Shown: positions 42,337 to 51,396 of the stretch, piece by piece | Numbering within the stretch: the stretch's first letter is position 1 | Layout of the letters: every line of letters starts with the position of its first letter | DNA from: Novosphingobium sp. B 225 | Lineage (GTDB): Bacteria > Pseudomonadota > Alphaproteobacteria > Sphingomonadales > Sphingomonadaceae | Length of the DNA stretch: 64,000 bases | Assembly (NCBI RefSeq): GCF_002198665.1 | Contig: NZ_MWLM01000029.1 | Location: 1-64,000, forward strand | Reading direction: 5' to 3' | The notes under the pieces: generated by a model | The model's input: only the letters and a program-made list of their open reading frames with translations | Databases searched by the model: none | Told to the model about the DNA's origin: nothing | Program-made: the position numbers and the translations under genes

Positions 42337-42582
42337 CTACGGCGCGTTCAGCCACCCCCGCAAGGCTGCGCCCAGCAGCAACAGCGCCGCGAAACTCGAC
42401 CAGAAGCTGATCTCGCGCCAGGGCAGCCAGCCGACCGCATCGGGCCGGTTGCGGCGCATCCGGCGGCGGTCGGCTATGCCGCCCCACACCGCCAGCGCCA
42501 GCGCGGCCAGTCCGGGCAGCAACCAGAACTGCACCCAATCGTGGTTCAGAAAATCGCCAATCGGTCCTTGCGGCAGCATCAT
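42337..42582 (-). CDS. small two-helix inner-membrane protein
   Basis: 81 residues. Two hydrophobic helices (FWLLPGLAALALAVWGGI and ISFWSSFAALLLLGAALRG) are separated by a basic loop, ADRRRMRRNR. Start at ATG 42582 or 42579. It is divergent from the DMT transporter that begins 19 bp away. The longer ORF on this strand is antisense to that transporter. Function unknown. Confidence 0.6.
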   Translation of the reverse strand: MMLPQGPIGDFLNHDWVQFWLLPGLAALALAVWGGIADRRRMRRNRPDAVGWLPWREISFWSSFAALLLLGAALRGWLNAP

Positions 42583-42601
42583 GCCCCGGTAAGGGGGAAG
42601 C

Positions 42602-43507
42602 ATGCCTCCTGTCCAGCGTCCCCTGATGGCCCTTGGCCTGCGTCTGCTGGCGGCCATGGTGCTGTCCGCACTGGTGGCGGTGGTCAAACTGACCGTGGAA
42701 AGCGGGGTGCGCTTTCCCGAAGTGCTGTTCTGGCGGCAAGTGCCCACGGTGTTCCTGATTGGTGGCTGGCTTGCCATGCGGGGGCAACTGGACCGGCTGA
42801 AGACCCGGCGCCTGCCGATCCACGCCCGGCGCGCGCTGATCGGGATGATCGGCATGTTCTTCACTTTCGGCGCGCCGCTGCTGCTGCCGCTGACCGAGGC
42901 GACCACGCTGGGCTTTACGACGCCGATCTTTGCGGTGATCCTGTCAGTCCTGCTACTGCGCGAACAGGTTGGGCCGGTGCGCTGGCTGGCCGTGGCGCTG
43001 GGTTTTGCCGGGGTAGTTATCATCACCCAGCCCGGCCACAGCCACATTCCACCACTGGGCGCGGCGGTGGGGCTGGGTGCGGGGTTCATGGTGGCGCTGA
43101 TCAGCATCCAGGTGCGCGATCTGGGGCGGACCGAGGAATCGATTTCGATCGTGTTCTGGTTTGCCGCACTCAGCGCTCCGGTGCTCGCGCTGGGCTTGCC
43201 ATTCTTTGCCAGCACCCACACGCCTTACCAGTGGGGCCTGTTGTTGCTGGGCGGCGTGCTGGGCTGTCTGGGCCAGATCCTGCTGACCGCCGCGCTGCGA
43301 TATGGCCAGGTGGCGAGCGTGATCGTGATGGACTATTCCTCGCTGGTCTGGGCCACCTTGCTCGGCTGGACTTTCTGGGATCAGCTGCCCACGCCTTCAA
43401 CCTGGCTGGGCGCGCCGCTGATCGTCGCAGCCGGGGCGGTGATTGCCTGGCGCGAGCATTTGCACGCCAAAACGGTCAGTCCTGCGACAGTCGGTGCCGG
43501 AGAGTAG
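42602..43507 (+). CDS. EamA/DMT family transporter
   Basis: 301 residues, ten predicted membrane helices in two EamA repeats (FWRQVPTVFLIGG ... GFTTPIFAVILSVLLLRE; GQILLTAALRYGQVASVIVMDYSSLVWATLLGW). It shares only family-level similarity with the transporter at 34425. Substrate unknown. ATG at 42602 follows AAGGGGGAAGC. It stands alone. Confidence 0.85.
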   Translation: MPPVQRPLMALGLRLLAAMVLSALVAVVKLTVESGVRFPEVLFWRQVPTVFLIGGWLAMRGQLDRLKTRRLPIHARRALIGMIGMFFTFGAPLLLPLTEATTLGFTTPIFAVILSVLLLREQVGPVRWLAVALGFAGVVIITQPGHSHIPPLGAAVGLGAGFMVALISIQVRDLGRTEESISIVFWFAALSAPVLALGLPFFASTHTPYQWGLLLLGGVLGCLGQILLTAALRYGQVASVIVMDYSSLVWATLLGWTFWDQLPTPSTWLGAPLIVAAGAVIAWREHLHAKTVSPATVGAGE

Positions 43508-43578
43508 GCGGTTAACCGCAGCGCGTGGCCCAAGGTTCAGAATCGCACGCTAGTATGCCCGGCAAAGGAGACGACACG

Positions 43579-43710
43579 ATGATTCGCCAACTTATCGCCG
43601 CTCTGGCCCTGACCGGCCTGACTTTGACGGCCAGCGCCTGCAACACTGTCAAAGGCGTGGGCCGGGACATTCAATCGGTGGGTGAGGCCGGAGAGAAGGT
43701 GGTTCGCTAG
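43579..43710 (+). CDS. entericidin A/B family lipoprotein
   Basis: 43 residues. Signal peptide IRQLIAALALTGLTLTASAC with the lipidation Cys21, then NTVKGVGRDIQSVGEAGEKVV. This matches the entericidin family (EcnA/EcnB), small membrane lipoproteins linked in enterics to programmed lysis and osmotic stress. AAGGAG is 8 bases upstream of the ATG. Only one copy is present, with no paired antidote gene. Confidence 0.88.
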   Translation: MIRQLIAALALTGLTLTASACNTVKGVGRDIQSVGEAGEKVVR

Positions 43711-43715
43711 CCCAA

Positions 43716-43844
43716 AATCCTCCCCCTTTGGGGGAGGTGCCGAACCCGGACTTGTTCCGGGGGAGGCGGAGGGGCATAGCCCCGACGTTGCCCCCTCCGT
43801 CAGCCGCCTGCGGCGTCTGCCCCCTCCCCCAAAGGGGGAGGATT
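43716..43844. repeat. hairpin-ended inverted-repeat element (type copy)
   Basis: 129 bp with 22-bp perfect terminal inverted repeats (43716-43737 and 43823-43844). Each end is itself a hairpin, CCTCCCCC-TTT-GGGGGAGG. A second inverted pair of GGAGGGG/CCCCTCC lies inside. It sits between the entericidin gene and the convergent ABA4-like gene and has no ORF. Best-preserved member of the family in this window. Confidence 0.85.
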
Positions 43845-43849
43845 CTGGT

Positions 43850-44302
43850 TTACCCCCGCCCGCCAGCCCGGGCGCGGCGTTCGCGGATCACCAGCCAGAC
43901 GAACAGCCCGATCGGTCCGGCCATGAAAGTGGCGAACAGCACCGGCACTTGCACGATCCGCGAGAACCCTTTGGCATCGGCATCGCGGGCGATCCACAGG
44001 CCGGTGAACAGATCAAACGCCAGATAATGCGTCCAGCCGATCACCGTGCCGCCCTGGCTCTGGAAAATCGCCTGCACTGCCGCGATGCTTGAAAAGCCCG
44101 GCTTGCCTGCGCCGGGCAGGCTGACCGGATCGAGCTGCCCGGTGGTCACCGCCACGAACAGCACGGTATAGGTCAGGCAGAGCAGCGCGACGCCCAGGTA
44201 CAGGATCACACTGTGCGTCAGCGGCTTGCGCGGAAAGAAGGCCAACAGCACCCAGGCGCACATCGCCAGCACATTGGTAAAACTGAACAGCGCTGGCCAC
44301 AT
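43850..44302 (-). CDS. ABA4-like (DUF4281) membrane protein
   Basis: 150 residues, four membrane segments. The pattern FSFTNVLAMCAWVLLAFFPRK and WTHYLAFDLFTGLWIARDA is typical of the ABA4-like family, named for a plant carotenoid (neoxanthin) factor. In bacteria the role is unclear. The last codons abut the repeat element at 43716-43844, with the stop about 5 bp away. Confidence 0.82.
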   Translation of the reverse strand: MWPALFSFTNVLAMCAWVLLAFFPRKPLTHSVILYLGVALLCLTYTVLFVAVTTGQLDPVSLPGAGKPGFSSIAAVQAIFQSQGGTVIGWTHYLAFDLFTGLWIARDADAKGFSRIVQVPVLFATFMAGPIGLFVWLVIRERRARAGGRG

Positions 44303-44322
44303 GATGCGATCTCCCGAACTGG

Positions 44323-44504
44323 CCCTTCCCCCTTGATGGGAGAAGGATAGTGAGCTTTGGTAAGCGCAGCGAACCTAGGCGAACTTGGCTGGGGGTGAAA
44401 GGGCGGCGAAGGCCGGGCTGGAGGGCGCAATCACCCCCACCCAACTCCGGCTAGTTCGCTGCGCTCCCAAGCCTGCGTATCCCTCCCCCATCAAGGGGGA
44501 GGGA
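44323..44504. repeat. hairpin-ended inverted-repeat element
   Basis: Ends at 44323-44349 and 44478-44504 are inverted copies (CCCCCTTGATGGG core) with a few mismatches over 27 bp; inside, a second inverted pair of GCGAACC/AGTTCGC occurs. Same family style as the element at 43716 but a different subtype. It fills most of the gap between the ABA4-like gene and gcvPB. Confidence 0.75.
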
Positions 44505-44511
44505 CTGGCGC

Positions 44512-46062
44512 TCATCCCTGCCAGACCAGCACCGGCTTCCGTGCCGCCATGGTTTCATCCAGCCGCCGCCGTGGCGCGAAGTGGGGGGCGCTTTTCAACG
44601 CCTCATCCCCGGCCCGCGCCCGCTCGGCCAGACTGCGCAGGCTGGCGATGAAGCGGTCGAGCCCGGCCTTGCTCTCGGTCTCGGTCGGCTCGACCAGCAT
44701 CGCGCCGTGGACCACCAGCGGGAAATAGACCGTCATCGGGTGGAACCCTTCGTCGATCAGCCCTTTGGCAATGTCGAGCGTGGAGAAGCCCTCGGCCAGC
44801 CCGGTATCGCTGAACAGCGCCTCGTGCATGCAGGGGCCCGAGGCTCCGAACGGCGCATCGAGCACATCGTCCAGGCTGCACAGCACGTAGTTGGCGTTGA
44901 GCACCGCGTCCTCCGCCACTTGCTGCAGCCCGTCGGCCCCGTGGCTGAGGATATAGGCGAGCGCGCGGGTGAACATGCCCATCTGGCCGTGGAACGCAGC
45001 CATCCGCCCGAAGCCCTGCGGATGTTCGTGCGCGGCCTGTTCTTCCTCCACCAACCGCACCGATCCGTCAGCCTCGCGGACCGTAAAGGGCAGCGGACCG
45101 AACGGGCTCAAGGCCGCGGACAGCACCACCGGGCCAGAGCCCGGCCCGCCGCCGCCGTGCGGAGTGGAAAAGGTCTTGTGCAGGTTGATGTGCATCGCAT
45201 CGATGCCCAGATCGCCCGGGCGGACCTTGCCGACCACCGCGTTGAAGTTCGCCCCGTCGCAATAGACATAGCCGCCTGCGGCGTGGACCGCGTCGGAAAT
45301 CGCCTTCATATCGCGTTCGAACAGTCCGCAGGTGTTGGGATTGGTGATCATCACCCCAGCGACATGCGGGCCGAGCTTGGCCGTCAGCGCGGCCAGATCG
45401 ACCCGGCCTTCGCAGGTGGCGGGGATGCTTTCCACCGCAAAGCCCGCGAAAGCGGCAGTGGCGGGATTGGTGCCGTGGGCGCTTTCGGGGACGAGGATCG
45501 TGGTGCGCGCTTCGCCCCGCGCTTCGAGTGCGGCCTTGATGCACAGCAGCCCGCACAGCTCGCCATGCGCCCCGGCCTTGGGGCTCATCGCCACGCCGTG
45601 CATGCCGGTCAGTTCGATCAGCCAGTGCGCCAGCTGGTTGATCGCTCCCAGGGCGCCCTGCACGGTCGATACCGGCTGGAGCGGGTGGAGATCGGCAAAA
45701 CCGGCCATCCGCGCGACTTTCTCATTCAGGCGCGGGTTGTGCTTCATGGTGCACGATCCCAGCGGAAACGGCCCGAGATCGATCGCATAGTTCTGGCGCG
45801 ACAGGCGGGTATAGTGCCGCACCGCTTCCGGTTCTGACAGGCCCGGCAGGTCCAGCGGATCGCGGCGCAGGAATGGGGCCAGACTGTCCAGCGGCGGCAG
45901 GTCCGTTTCGCCGAAATCGACGCCGCAGGTGCCGGGCTGGCCCAGTTCAAAGATCAGCGCCTCTTCCAGCATCAAGGCTCTGTCGCCGCTGCTGGTAGCG
46001 CGGGTAGCCGCATTTGCCTGGCCCATTTCCGGCCGCCAGCCGGCCTGGTTTACCGCGTTCAT
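44512..46062 (-). CDS. gcvPB: glycine dehydrogenase (decarboxylating) subunit 2
   Basis: 516 residues. P-protein decarboxylates glycine with PLP. The PLP lysine is in [17 protein letters not shown] (near residue 296). [13 protein letters not shown] and [16 protein letters not shown] are conserved. This subunit carries the catalytic lysine; subunit 1 is encoded next upstream with an ATGA overlap. The split P-protein is common in bacteria. The longer ORF to 46530 is antisense to gcvPA. Confidence 0.95.
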   Translation of the reverse strand: MNAVNQAGWRPEMGQANAATRATSSGDRALMLEEALIFELGQPGTCGVDFGETDLPPLDSLAPFLRRDPLDLPGLSEPEAVRHYTRLSRQNYAIDLGPFPLGSCTMKHNPRLNEKVARMAGFADLHPLQPVSTVQGALGAINQLAHWLIELTGMHGVAMSPKAGAHGELCGLLCIKAALEARGEARTTILVPESAHGTNPATAAFAGFAVESIPATCEGRVDLAALTAKLGPHVAGVMITNPNTCGLFERDMKAISDAVHAAGGYVYCDGANFNAVVGKVRPGDLGIDAMHINLHKTFSTPHGGGGPGSGPVVLSAALSPFGPLPFTVREADGSVRLVEEEQAAHEHPQGFGRMAAFHGQMGMFTRALAYILSHGADGLQQVAEDAVLNANYVLCSLDDVLDAPFGASGPCMHEALFSDTGLAEGFSTLDIAKGLIDEGFHPMTVYFPLVVHGAMLVEPTETESKAGLDRFIASLRSLAERARAGDEALKSAPHFAPRRRLDETMAARKPVLVWQG

Positions 46063-47417
46063 GCCAGCACTCCTTCCAGCGCCACGCCCAGCGCTTCGAT
46101 ATCCTCCAGCGTGGTGCATTCGCTGGCCGCAACCAGCAGACCGTTCGAAAGGTCGCCCGCCCCCGGATAGAGTCGCCCAAGCGAGACCCCGCCCAGCACA
46201 CCGCCATCCGCCATCCGCCGCACCGCTTCGCGCGCATCGGTGGGGAGCAGCACGGTGAATTCGTTGACATAGGCGCTGTTCAGCACGCGCACACCCGGCA
46301 CCTGCGCCAGCCGCTCCGCCGTCTGCCGCGCCCGCGCGTGGCTGATCCTGGCCATGCGGCCCAGCCCTTCCCCGCCCAGCAAGGTCATTTGGATGGAGAA
46401 AGCCAGCGCGCACAGCCCGGCATTGGTGCAGATGTTGCTGGTCGCCTTCTCGCGCCGGATGTGTTGTTCGCGGGTAGAAAGCGTCAGCACGAAGCCGCGC
46501 TTGCCCGCTGCGTCCACGGTCTGCCCGCACAGCCGCCCGGGCATCTGCCGCACAAATTTGTCGCGGCAGCCGAACAGGCCCAGGTACGGCCCGCCAAACT
46601 GCAGTCCGACGCCAATCGCCTGACCCTCGCCCACAACGATGTCCGCGCCCAGCTTGCCCGGCGCCTCGATCAGCCCCAGTGCGACCGGCTCCGTCACCAC
46701 GGCGATCAGCAGCGCGCCTTGCGCCTGCGCCACCGCTGCGATCTTCGCGAGGTCGGGGATCCGCCCCAGCACGTCGGGGTACTGCACTACCACGCAGCTG
46801 GTTTCGGCATCGATAGCGGCGATCAGTGCGTCATCGTCCGGCGCGGCGGCCAGCTGCGGCAAGCGGCTGTCGATCTCATCGCCTGTGAACCGCGCCATGG
46901 TCTGCACCGTCGCGACATAGTGCGGGTGCAATCCGCCCGAAAGCACCGCCCGCTTGCGCCGCGTGATCCGCGCCGCCATCGCCACTGCTTCCCAGCACGC
47001 GGTCGAACCATCGTACATCGAGGCATTGGCCACCTCCGTCCCCAGCAGCCGCGCGACCTGGGTCTGGAATTCGAACAGGACCTGCAAGGTCCCCTGCGCG
47101 ATTTCCGGCTGGTAGGGGGTGTAAGCGGTCAGGAACTCGCCGCGCTGGATCAGGTGATCAACGCTGGCGGGGATATGGTGGCGATAGGCCCCGGCGCCGA
47201 GGAAAAACGGCACCGAACCGGCGCTGACATTCTTGCCCGCCAGTGCCGCCATATGCCGCTCCACCGCCATCTCGCTGGCGTGGCGGGGCAGCCCGGCAAT
47301 CGGACCGGAAAGGCGCGCTGCGGCGGGGACATCGGCAAACAGGTCATCGACCGAACCGGCGCCGATCACGCCCAGCATGGCGGAGCGATCAGCAGGGGTT
47401 AGCGGGAGGTAGCGCAT
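46059..47417 (-). CDS. gcvPA: glycine dehydrogenase (decarboxylating) subunit 1
   Basis: 452 residues, the N-terminal half of P-protein. Start [18 protein letters not shown], then [18 protein letters not shown], and [20 protein letters not shown] in part, are hallmarks. It dimerises with subunit 2 (gcvPB). A repeat element separates it from gcvH, so it is the first gene after a 141-bp gap in the operon. Confidence 0.95.
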   Translation of the reverse strand: MRYLPLTPADRSAMLGVIGAGSVDDLFADVPAAARLSGPIAGLPRHASEMAVERHMAALAGKNVSAGSVPFFLGAGAYRHHIPASVDHLIQRGEFLTAYTPYQPEIAQGTLQVLFEFQTQVARLLGTEVANASMYDGSTACWEAVAMAARITRRKRAVLSGGLHPHYVATVQTMARFTGDEIDSRLPQLAAAPDDDALIAAIDAETSCVVVQYPDVLGRIPDLAKIAAVAQAQGALLIAVVTEPVALGLIEAPGKLGADIVVGEGQAIGVGLQFGGPYLGLFGCRDKFVRQMPGRLCGQTVDAAGKRGFVLTLSTREQHIRREKATSNICTNAGLCALAFSIQMTLLGGEGLGRMARISHARARQTAERLAQVPGVRVLNSAYVNEFTVLLPTDAREAVRRMADGGVLGGVSLGRLYPGAGDLSNGLLVAASECTTLEDIEALGVALEGVLA

Positions 47418-47434
47418 TCAGTTTCGTCCTTCGA

Positions 47435-47553
47435 AAATCCTCCCCCTCTGGGGGAGGTGCCGAGCGTAGTGAGGCGGAGGGGGCCTGGGACTAGCGCTGC
47501 GCCCCCTCCGTCAGCCCTGCCGGGCTGCCACCTCCCCCAAAAGGGGAGGATTT
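47435..47553. repeat. hairpin-ended inverted-repeat element inside the gcv operon
   Basis: Ends at 47435-47459 and 47529-47553 are inverted copies (AAATCCTCCCC ... GGGGGAGGTG) with three mismatches over 25 bp. It lies between gcvH and gcvPA and ends 5 bp before the gcvH stop. No ORF. It may divide the operon transcript into gcvTH and gcvP segments of different stability. Confidence 0.82.
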
Positions 47554-47558
47554 CTCAA

Positions 47559-47930
47559 TCAAAGCCCGCCTACAAACGCATCATAAGCCGCGCGGTCCAT
47601 CAGGCCGCCCAGTTCACCCGCATCGCTCAGCGTCAGGCGGAACAGCCAGCCGCCGCTTTCGGCCTGGGTGTTGACCAGTTCAGGCTCATCGGCCAGCGCA
47701 TGATTGCTTTCGGTCACAGTACCGCTGACCGGCGAATAGACGTCGCTGGCCGCCTTGACGCTGTCGACCACGCAGGGCGCATCGCCCTTGGCCAGCGCCG
47801 CGCCGGTATCAGGCAGTTCCACAAAGGTGATGTCACCAAGCTGGCCTTGCGCATAGTCGGTGATCCCGACCGTGCCTGTGTCGCCATCGACTTCGATCCA
47901 TTCGTGGTCTTTGGTATAGTAACGGGTCAT
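47559..47930 (-). CDS. gcvH: glycine cleavage system H protein
   Basis: 123 residues. The lipoyl-lysine is Lys59 in VDSVKAASD, in the usual hairpin. Start TRYYTKDHEWIEVDG is typical. It carries the aminomethyl group between P, T and L proteins. The start at 47930 lies 13 bp after gcvT; upstream extension in the longer ORF overlaps gcvT. Confidence 0.96.
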   Translation of the reverse strand: MTRYYTKDHEWIEVDGDTGTVGITDYAQGQLGDITFVELPDTGAALAKGDAPCVVDSVKAASDVYSPVSGTVTESNHALADEPELVNTQAESGGWLFRLTLSDAGELGGLMDRAAYDAFVGGL

Positions 47931-47943
47931 TCGCAAATGCTCC

Positions 47944-49089
47944 TCAGCGAGAATAGCGGTGGGGGACGAAGGGCATGGGCACGACCCGGGCGGGCAAGTG
48001 CTTGCCGCGCACTTCGATGGTGAGCGGGGTACCGGGCTGGCTTTGCGCGGTGGCAACATAGCCCATGGCGATGGGGTGGTTCAGCGAGGGCGAAAAGCCC
48101 CCCGAAGAGACGCTGCCAATGCATTGGTCACCGGCATAGATCGCCGCACCCTCGCGCGCCGCCTGCCGCCCTTCCAGCGTCAGACCAATGCGCCGTTGCG
48201 GCGTGCCCCTGGCAAAATCAGCCAACACACGCTCCGCGCCGAGGAAACCGCCATCAGCGCGACGGCGCTTGTTGATCGCGAACCTGAGATCAGCATCGAC
48301 CGCGCTCGTTTCAGGGGTGAGATCATGTCCATAGAGCGGCAGACCAGCTTCCAGCCGCAGCGAATCCCGCGCGCCCAGCCCGATCGGCTTGACCTCTGGC
48401 TGCTCGCACAGCAAATCCGCGATCCGTTCCGCCTGATCGGCAGGGAGCGAAATTTCGAACCCATCCTCGCCGGTATAGCCCGAACGGCTGATGTGCACTT
48501 CGGTACCGTCCAGCAGGAACGGTCCGGCACGCATGAATGTCAGCGCGGCCAGTGGCCATTCGCCGCTCACCAGCCGGTCCAGCGCGGCAAAAGCCTTCGG
48601 CCCCTGCAGCGCGAACAGGGCGCGGTCGTCCAGGTGATTGAGCGTAATTTCGTCGGGCAAGTGCTCGCGCAGGTGCCCGATGTCGTCCCACTTGGTCGCC
48701 CCGTTGACCACCAGATAGAGCGCCTCACGCCAGCGCGTGACCATCAGGTCATCCAGCACCCCGCCGTGCTCATCCAGCAGCAGAGAGTAACGCTGCGCTC
48801 CCAGTGCGAGAGTAGCCAGATCAATCGGCAGCACCGCTTCAACCGCAGCATCCAGCCCTTCGCCCGAAAGCACCAGCTGGCCCATGTGGCTGACATCGAA
48901 CAGCCCGGCATTTTCCCGCGTCCAGAGATGTTCGGCGATGATCCCCCCACCCTCGACATTGTACTGGACCGGCATCCAGTACCCGGCGAACTCCACCATC
49001 CGCCCGCCGCGCGCACGGTGCCAGGCATCCAGCGGCAGCACTTCGGTGCCGGGGACTTCGTCTTCGGAATTTTCGTAAGTATCGCTCAC
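47944..49089 (-). CDS. gcvT: glycine cleavage system T protein (aminomethyltransferase)
   Basis: 381 residues. It transfers the methylene group to tetrahydrofolate. DVSHMGQLVLSG is present, with GYTGEDGFEIS and the C-terminal GCVSSGGFSPSLNHPIAMGYV-type pattern. The start appears to be GTG at 49089. An acidic N-terminal leader of ~14 residues precedes LPLDAWHRARGG. First gene after the glycine riboswitch. Confidence 0.95.
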   Translation of the reverse strand: MSDTYENSEDEVPGTEVLPLDAWHRARGGRMVEFAGYWMPVQYNVEGGGIIAEHLWTRENAGLFDVSHMGQLVLSGEGLDAAVEAVLPIDLATLALGAQRYSLLLDEHGGVLDDLMVTRWREALYLVVNGATKWDDIGHLREHLPDEITLNHLDDRALFALQGPKAFAALDRLVSGEWPLAALTFMRAGPFLLDGTEVHISRSGYTGEDGFEISLPADQAERIADLLCEQPEVKPIGLGARDSLRLEAGLPLYGHDLTPETSAVDADLRFAINKRRRADGGFLGAERVLADFARGTPQRRIGLTLEGRQAAREGAAIYAGDQCIGSVSSGGFSPSLNHPIAMGYVATAQSQPGTPLTIEVRGKHLPARVVPMPFVPHRYSR

Positions 49090-49119
49090 TAATATCGTTC
49101 CCGCACAGGTGTGGCGCCA

Positions 49120-49310
49120 ATCGGCACCCCCTCTGTCACGGAAACCTGAGAGCTTTCCCCTGCTGCTGCAGGGTTACCCCTTCGGCGGGTGCGTTGCCGC
49201 ACCACTTTCCAGAGCATCGCTATCGATCCACGCGGTCCATTGGCCTGAGAGATTCCGGGGCGGTTGCTCCTTCGGCGTCCGGTGACGAATCACCGAAACT
49301 CTCCCGCGCG
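49120..49310 (-). ncRNA. tandem glycine riboswitch
   Basis: Two aptamers in tandem in the leader of gcvT. The first (about 49310-49228) starts GCGGGAGAGTTTC and contains GCCGAAGGAGCAA and ATCTCTCAGGCCAATGGACC. The second (about 49215-49122) has GCCGAAGGGGTAACCC and AGCTCTCAGGTTTCC ... CAGAGGGGG. These are the conserved glycine-aptamer words in the correct order. Glycine binding normally turns the operon on. Confidence 0.94.
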
Positions 49311-49404
49311 ATCAGCGACGCTTATGGGAATGAATGGCGGGACTAATGCTGTCAATGGGGGAACTGAGTTCCTCCCCCGTCGGGCTTCGGGTCTGCCTCT
49401 CCCT

Positions 49405-49540
49405 GATCCTCCCCCTCTGGGGGAGGTGGCTCGCGGAGCGAGACGGAGGGGGCTGATCAAGGAAAGCCGCGCTGCCGCGCGCAATCTTGTGCGCCCCCCT
49501 CCACCGCTTCGCGGTCCCCCTCCCCCTCTGCGGGAGGATC
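49405..49540. repeat. hairpin-ended inverted-repeat element
   Basis: Left end 49405-49428 (GATCCTCCCCCTCTGG...) and right end 49517-49540 are inverted copies with a few mismatches; the interior has the same GACGGAGGGGG and CCCCCTCC words as other copies. It lies between the riboswitch leader and the SDR gene. Together with the riboswitch it accounts for the 459-bp gap 49090-49548. Confidence 0.75.
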
Positions 49541-49548
49541 TTTGGGGA

Positions 49549-50235
49549 TTAGATCTGCGCCTCGCCCCGCCGGGCCGCGCGGACCAAGGCGTCATGTTCG
49601 AACACAAACCGCCCGGCCGCCTTCTCCCTGGTCAGGCCGACGATCGCGCGCGCCATCATGTCGGCGTGGATCGAACGGTATTTGCTATACTGGCCCTGCA
49701 TCAGCAAGTCGGCGAGCGGGCTCAGTACCATGCCCAGCCGCTCGGCCGGGCGCAGTTCCCCGCGCGCGCCGCGCAGCAGGCCGGGGCGCAGCACGTCAAG
49801 CCGGGGCAGGCCGACCTTGGCCAGTTGCTGTTCCACCTCACCCTTCACCCGCAGGTAGAAGTTCTTCGACCCGGCATCGGCTCCGACCGAGGAGACCGCG
49901 ATCATCTGGCGCATGCCGCAATCCTTCGCAGCCTTGGCACAGGCCAGCACCAGATCCTGATCGACACTGCGAAACGCGGCTTCATCCTTGCCGCTTTTCT
50001 TCCAGGTGGTGCCCAGCGCCGAAACCAGCACCGACGCATTGGCCGCGGCGATCGCATTGGCCCAGTTTTCAGGGTCCGCCACCAGCACTTCCATCCGCGC
50101 GCCCTTGGGCAGCGGCACTTCGCGCCGGGCAACCGCGATAATCCGCACGTCACCGCGCCCCACGGCCAGCCGGATCAGACTTTGCCCGATCAGCCCCGAG
50201 GCTCCGACCAGCGCGATGCGGGTAGTGTCAGACAT
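49549..50235 (-). CDS. NAD(P)-binding atypical SDR protein
   Basis: 228 residues. The Rossmann motif GASGLIG is at the N-terminus, then VSALGTTWKKSG, AVSSVGAD and the YLRVKGEVE segment holding the SDR Tyr-x-x-x-Lys. This fits the TIP30/YbjT-like atypical SDR group (NAD(P)H binding, substrate unclear). Its start overlaps the dGTPase stop by 8 bp. Confidence 0.84.
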   Translation of the reverse strand: MSDTTRIALVGASGLIGQSLIRLAVGRGDVRIIAVARREVPLPKGARMEVLVADPENWANAIAAANASVLVSALGTTWKKSGKDEAAFRSVDQDLVLACAKAAKDCGMRQMIAVSSVGADAGSKNFYLRVKGEVEQQLAKVGLPRLDVLRPGLLRGARGELRPAERLGMVLSPLADLLMQGQYSKYRSIHADMMARAIVGLTREKAAGRFVFEHDALVRAARRGEAQI

Positions 50236-51388
50236 TGCTCAGCCCCTCTGGCATGCGGCCATAGATCCGCGCGAAAGCGGAAATGGCAAAACGATCGGTC
50301 ATGCCGGCGATATAGTCGGCAATATGGCGGCTGCGCGCGGGTTCCGCATCGGGCAGGCGCGCCTGCCAGCTCGGCTCCATCAGCGCAGGATCCTGCGCAA
50401 ATGCGGCATAGAGCTGCGCCACCACAGCCCGCGCACGTTCCGCCGTGGCAAGCTGTTGGGGGTGATGATAGAGCCGCTGGTACATGAAAGCCTTGAGCGC
50501 GCGTTCCTGTTCGGCCAGCGCAGCGGAGAAAGCGGCGGTGGCGCGCGGTGCGGCCCGCACATCAGCCGGGCAGGCCATGCCATGCCCCCGCGCAGCGGTT
50601 TCCCCGATCACATCATTGACCATCCAGCCGATCTGGCTGCGCACCAGTTCGCGCAGCTGCCGATCCTGCGGGGCATGGGGAAACTTGCGTTCAATCGCGC
50701 GCCACTGATCGGCCACGAAATCAAGCGTCAGCAATTCTTCCAGCTGGAGGAATCCGGCGCGCAGGCCATCGTCAATATCGTGGTTATCATAGGCGATGTC
50801 ATCCGCCAGCGCCGCAACCTGGCTTTCCAGCGAACCCCTTTCCGACAGGTGCAGCGGATAGGCCGCATCGAGCTCTGCCAGTGCCCAGCCGACCATGCCG
50901 ACCGGCCCGTTGTGTTTTGCCAGCCCTTCCAGCACTTCCCAGCTGAGGTTGAGCCCCTCGTGCTCGCAATAAGGGCTTTCCAGCCGCATCAGTGTGCGCA
51001 ATGTCTGGGCGTTGTGATCGAACCCGCCGTGGCGGTGCAGTGCCGCGTCCAGCGCATCCTCGCCCGCATGGCCGAACGGCGGGTGGCCGATGTCATGCGC
51101 CAGGCACAGTGCCTCGGTCAGATCCTCATCCAGCCCCAGCGCGCGGGCGATTACCCGGCCGATCTGCGCCACTTCCAGGCTGTGGGTCAGCCGCACCCGG
51201 TAGTGATCGCCATCCGGCGCAATGAATACCTGCGTCTTGTGGCGCAGGCGCCGGAACGCGATCGAATGGACAATCCGGTCACGGTCCCGCTGAAACGCCG
51301 ACCGCGGCCCGCGCGCGAGCGACTGTTCGATCGGAAACTCCCGCCCCCGAGACTGGGCGGGATCGCAGGCGAAGGGGGCGAAGGTCAA
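50228..51388 (-). CDS. dgt: deoxyguanosinetriphosphate triphosphohydrolase-like protein
   Basis: 386 residues. HD-domain metal ligands: His69 (LTHSLEV), His98-Asp99 (AHDIGHPPFGH), and a later Asp in ALADDIAYDNHD. RDRDRIVHSIAFRRLRHKTQVF is the family signature. It hydrolyses dNTPs to nucleosides and triphosphate. The start seems to be TTG at 51388, eight bases after the racemase stop. Upstream coupling supports it. Confidence 0.92.
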   Translation of the reverse strand: MTFAPFACDPAQSRGREFPIEQSLARGPRSAFQRDRDRIVHSIAFRRLRHKTQVFIAPDGDHYRVRLTHSLEVAQIGRVIARALGLDEDLTEALCLAHDIGHPPFGHAGEDALDAALHRHGGFDHNAQTLRTLMRLESPYCEHEGLNLSWEVLEGLAKHNGPVGMVGWALAELDAAYPLHLSERGSLESQVAALADDIAYDNHDIDDGLRAGFLQLEELLTLDFVADQWRAIERKFPHAPQDRQLRELVRSQIGWMVNDVIGETAARGHGMACPADVRAAPRATAAFSAALAEQERALKAFMYQRLYHHPQQLATAERARAVVAQLYAAFAQDPALMEPSWQARLPDAEPARSRHIADYIAGMTDRFAISAFARIYGRMPEGLSNV

Positions 51389-51396
51389 GGCGATCT

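Noticed and set aside
42046..43515. 489-residue plus-strand ORF over the EamA transporter
   Set aside because: Out-of-frame shadow of the transporter gene joined to intergenic sequence.
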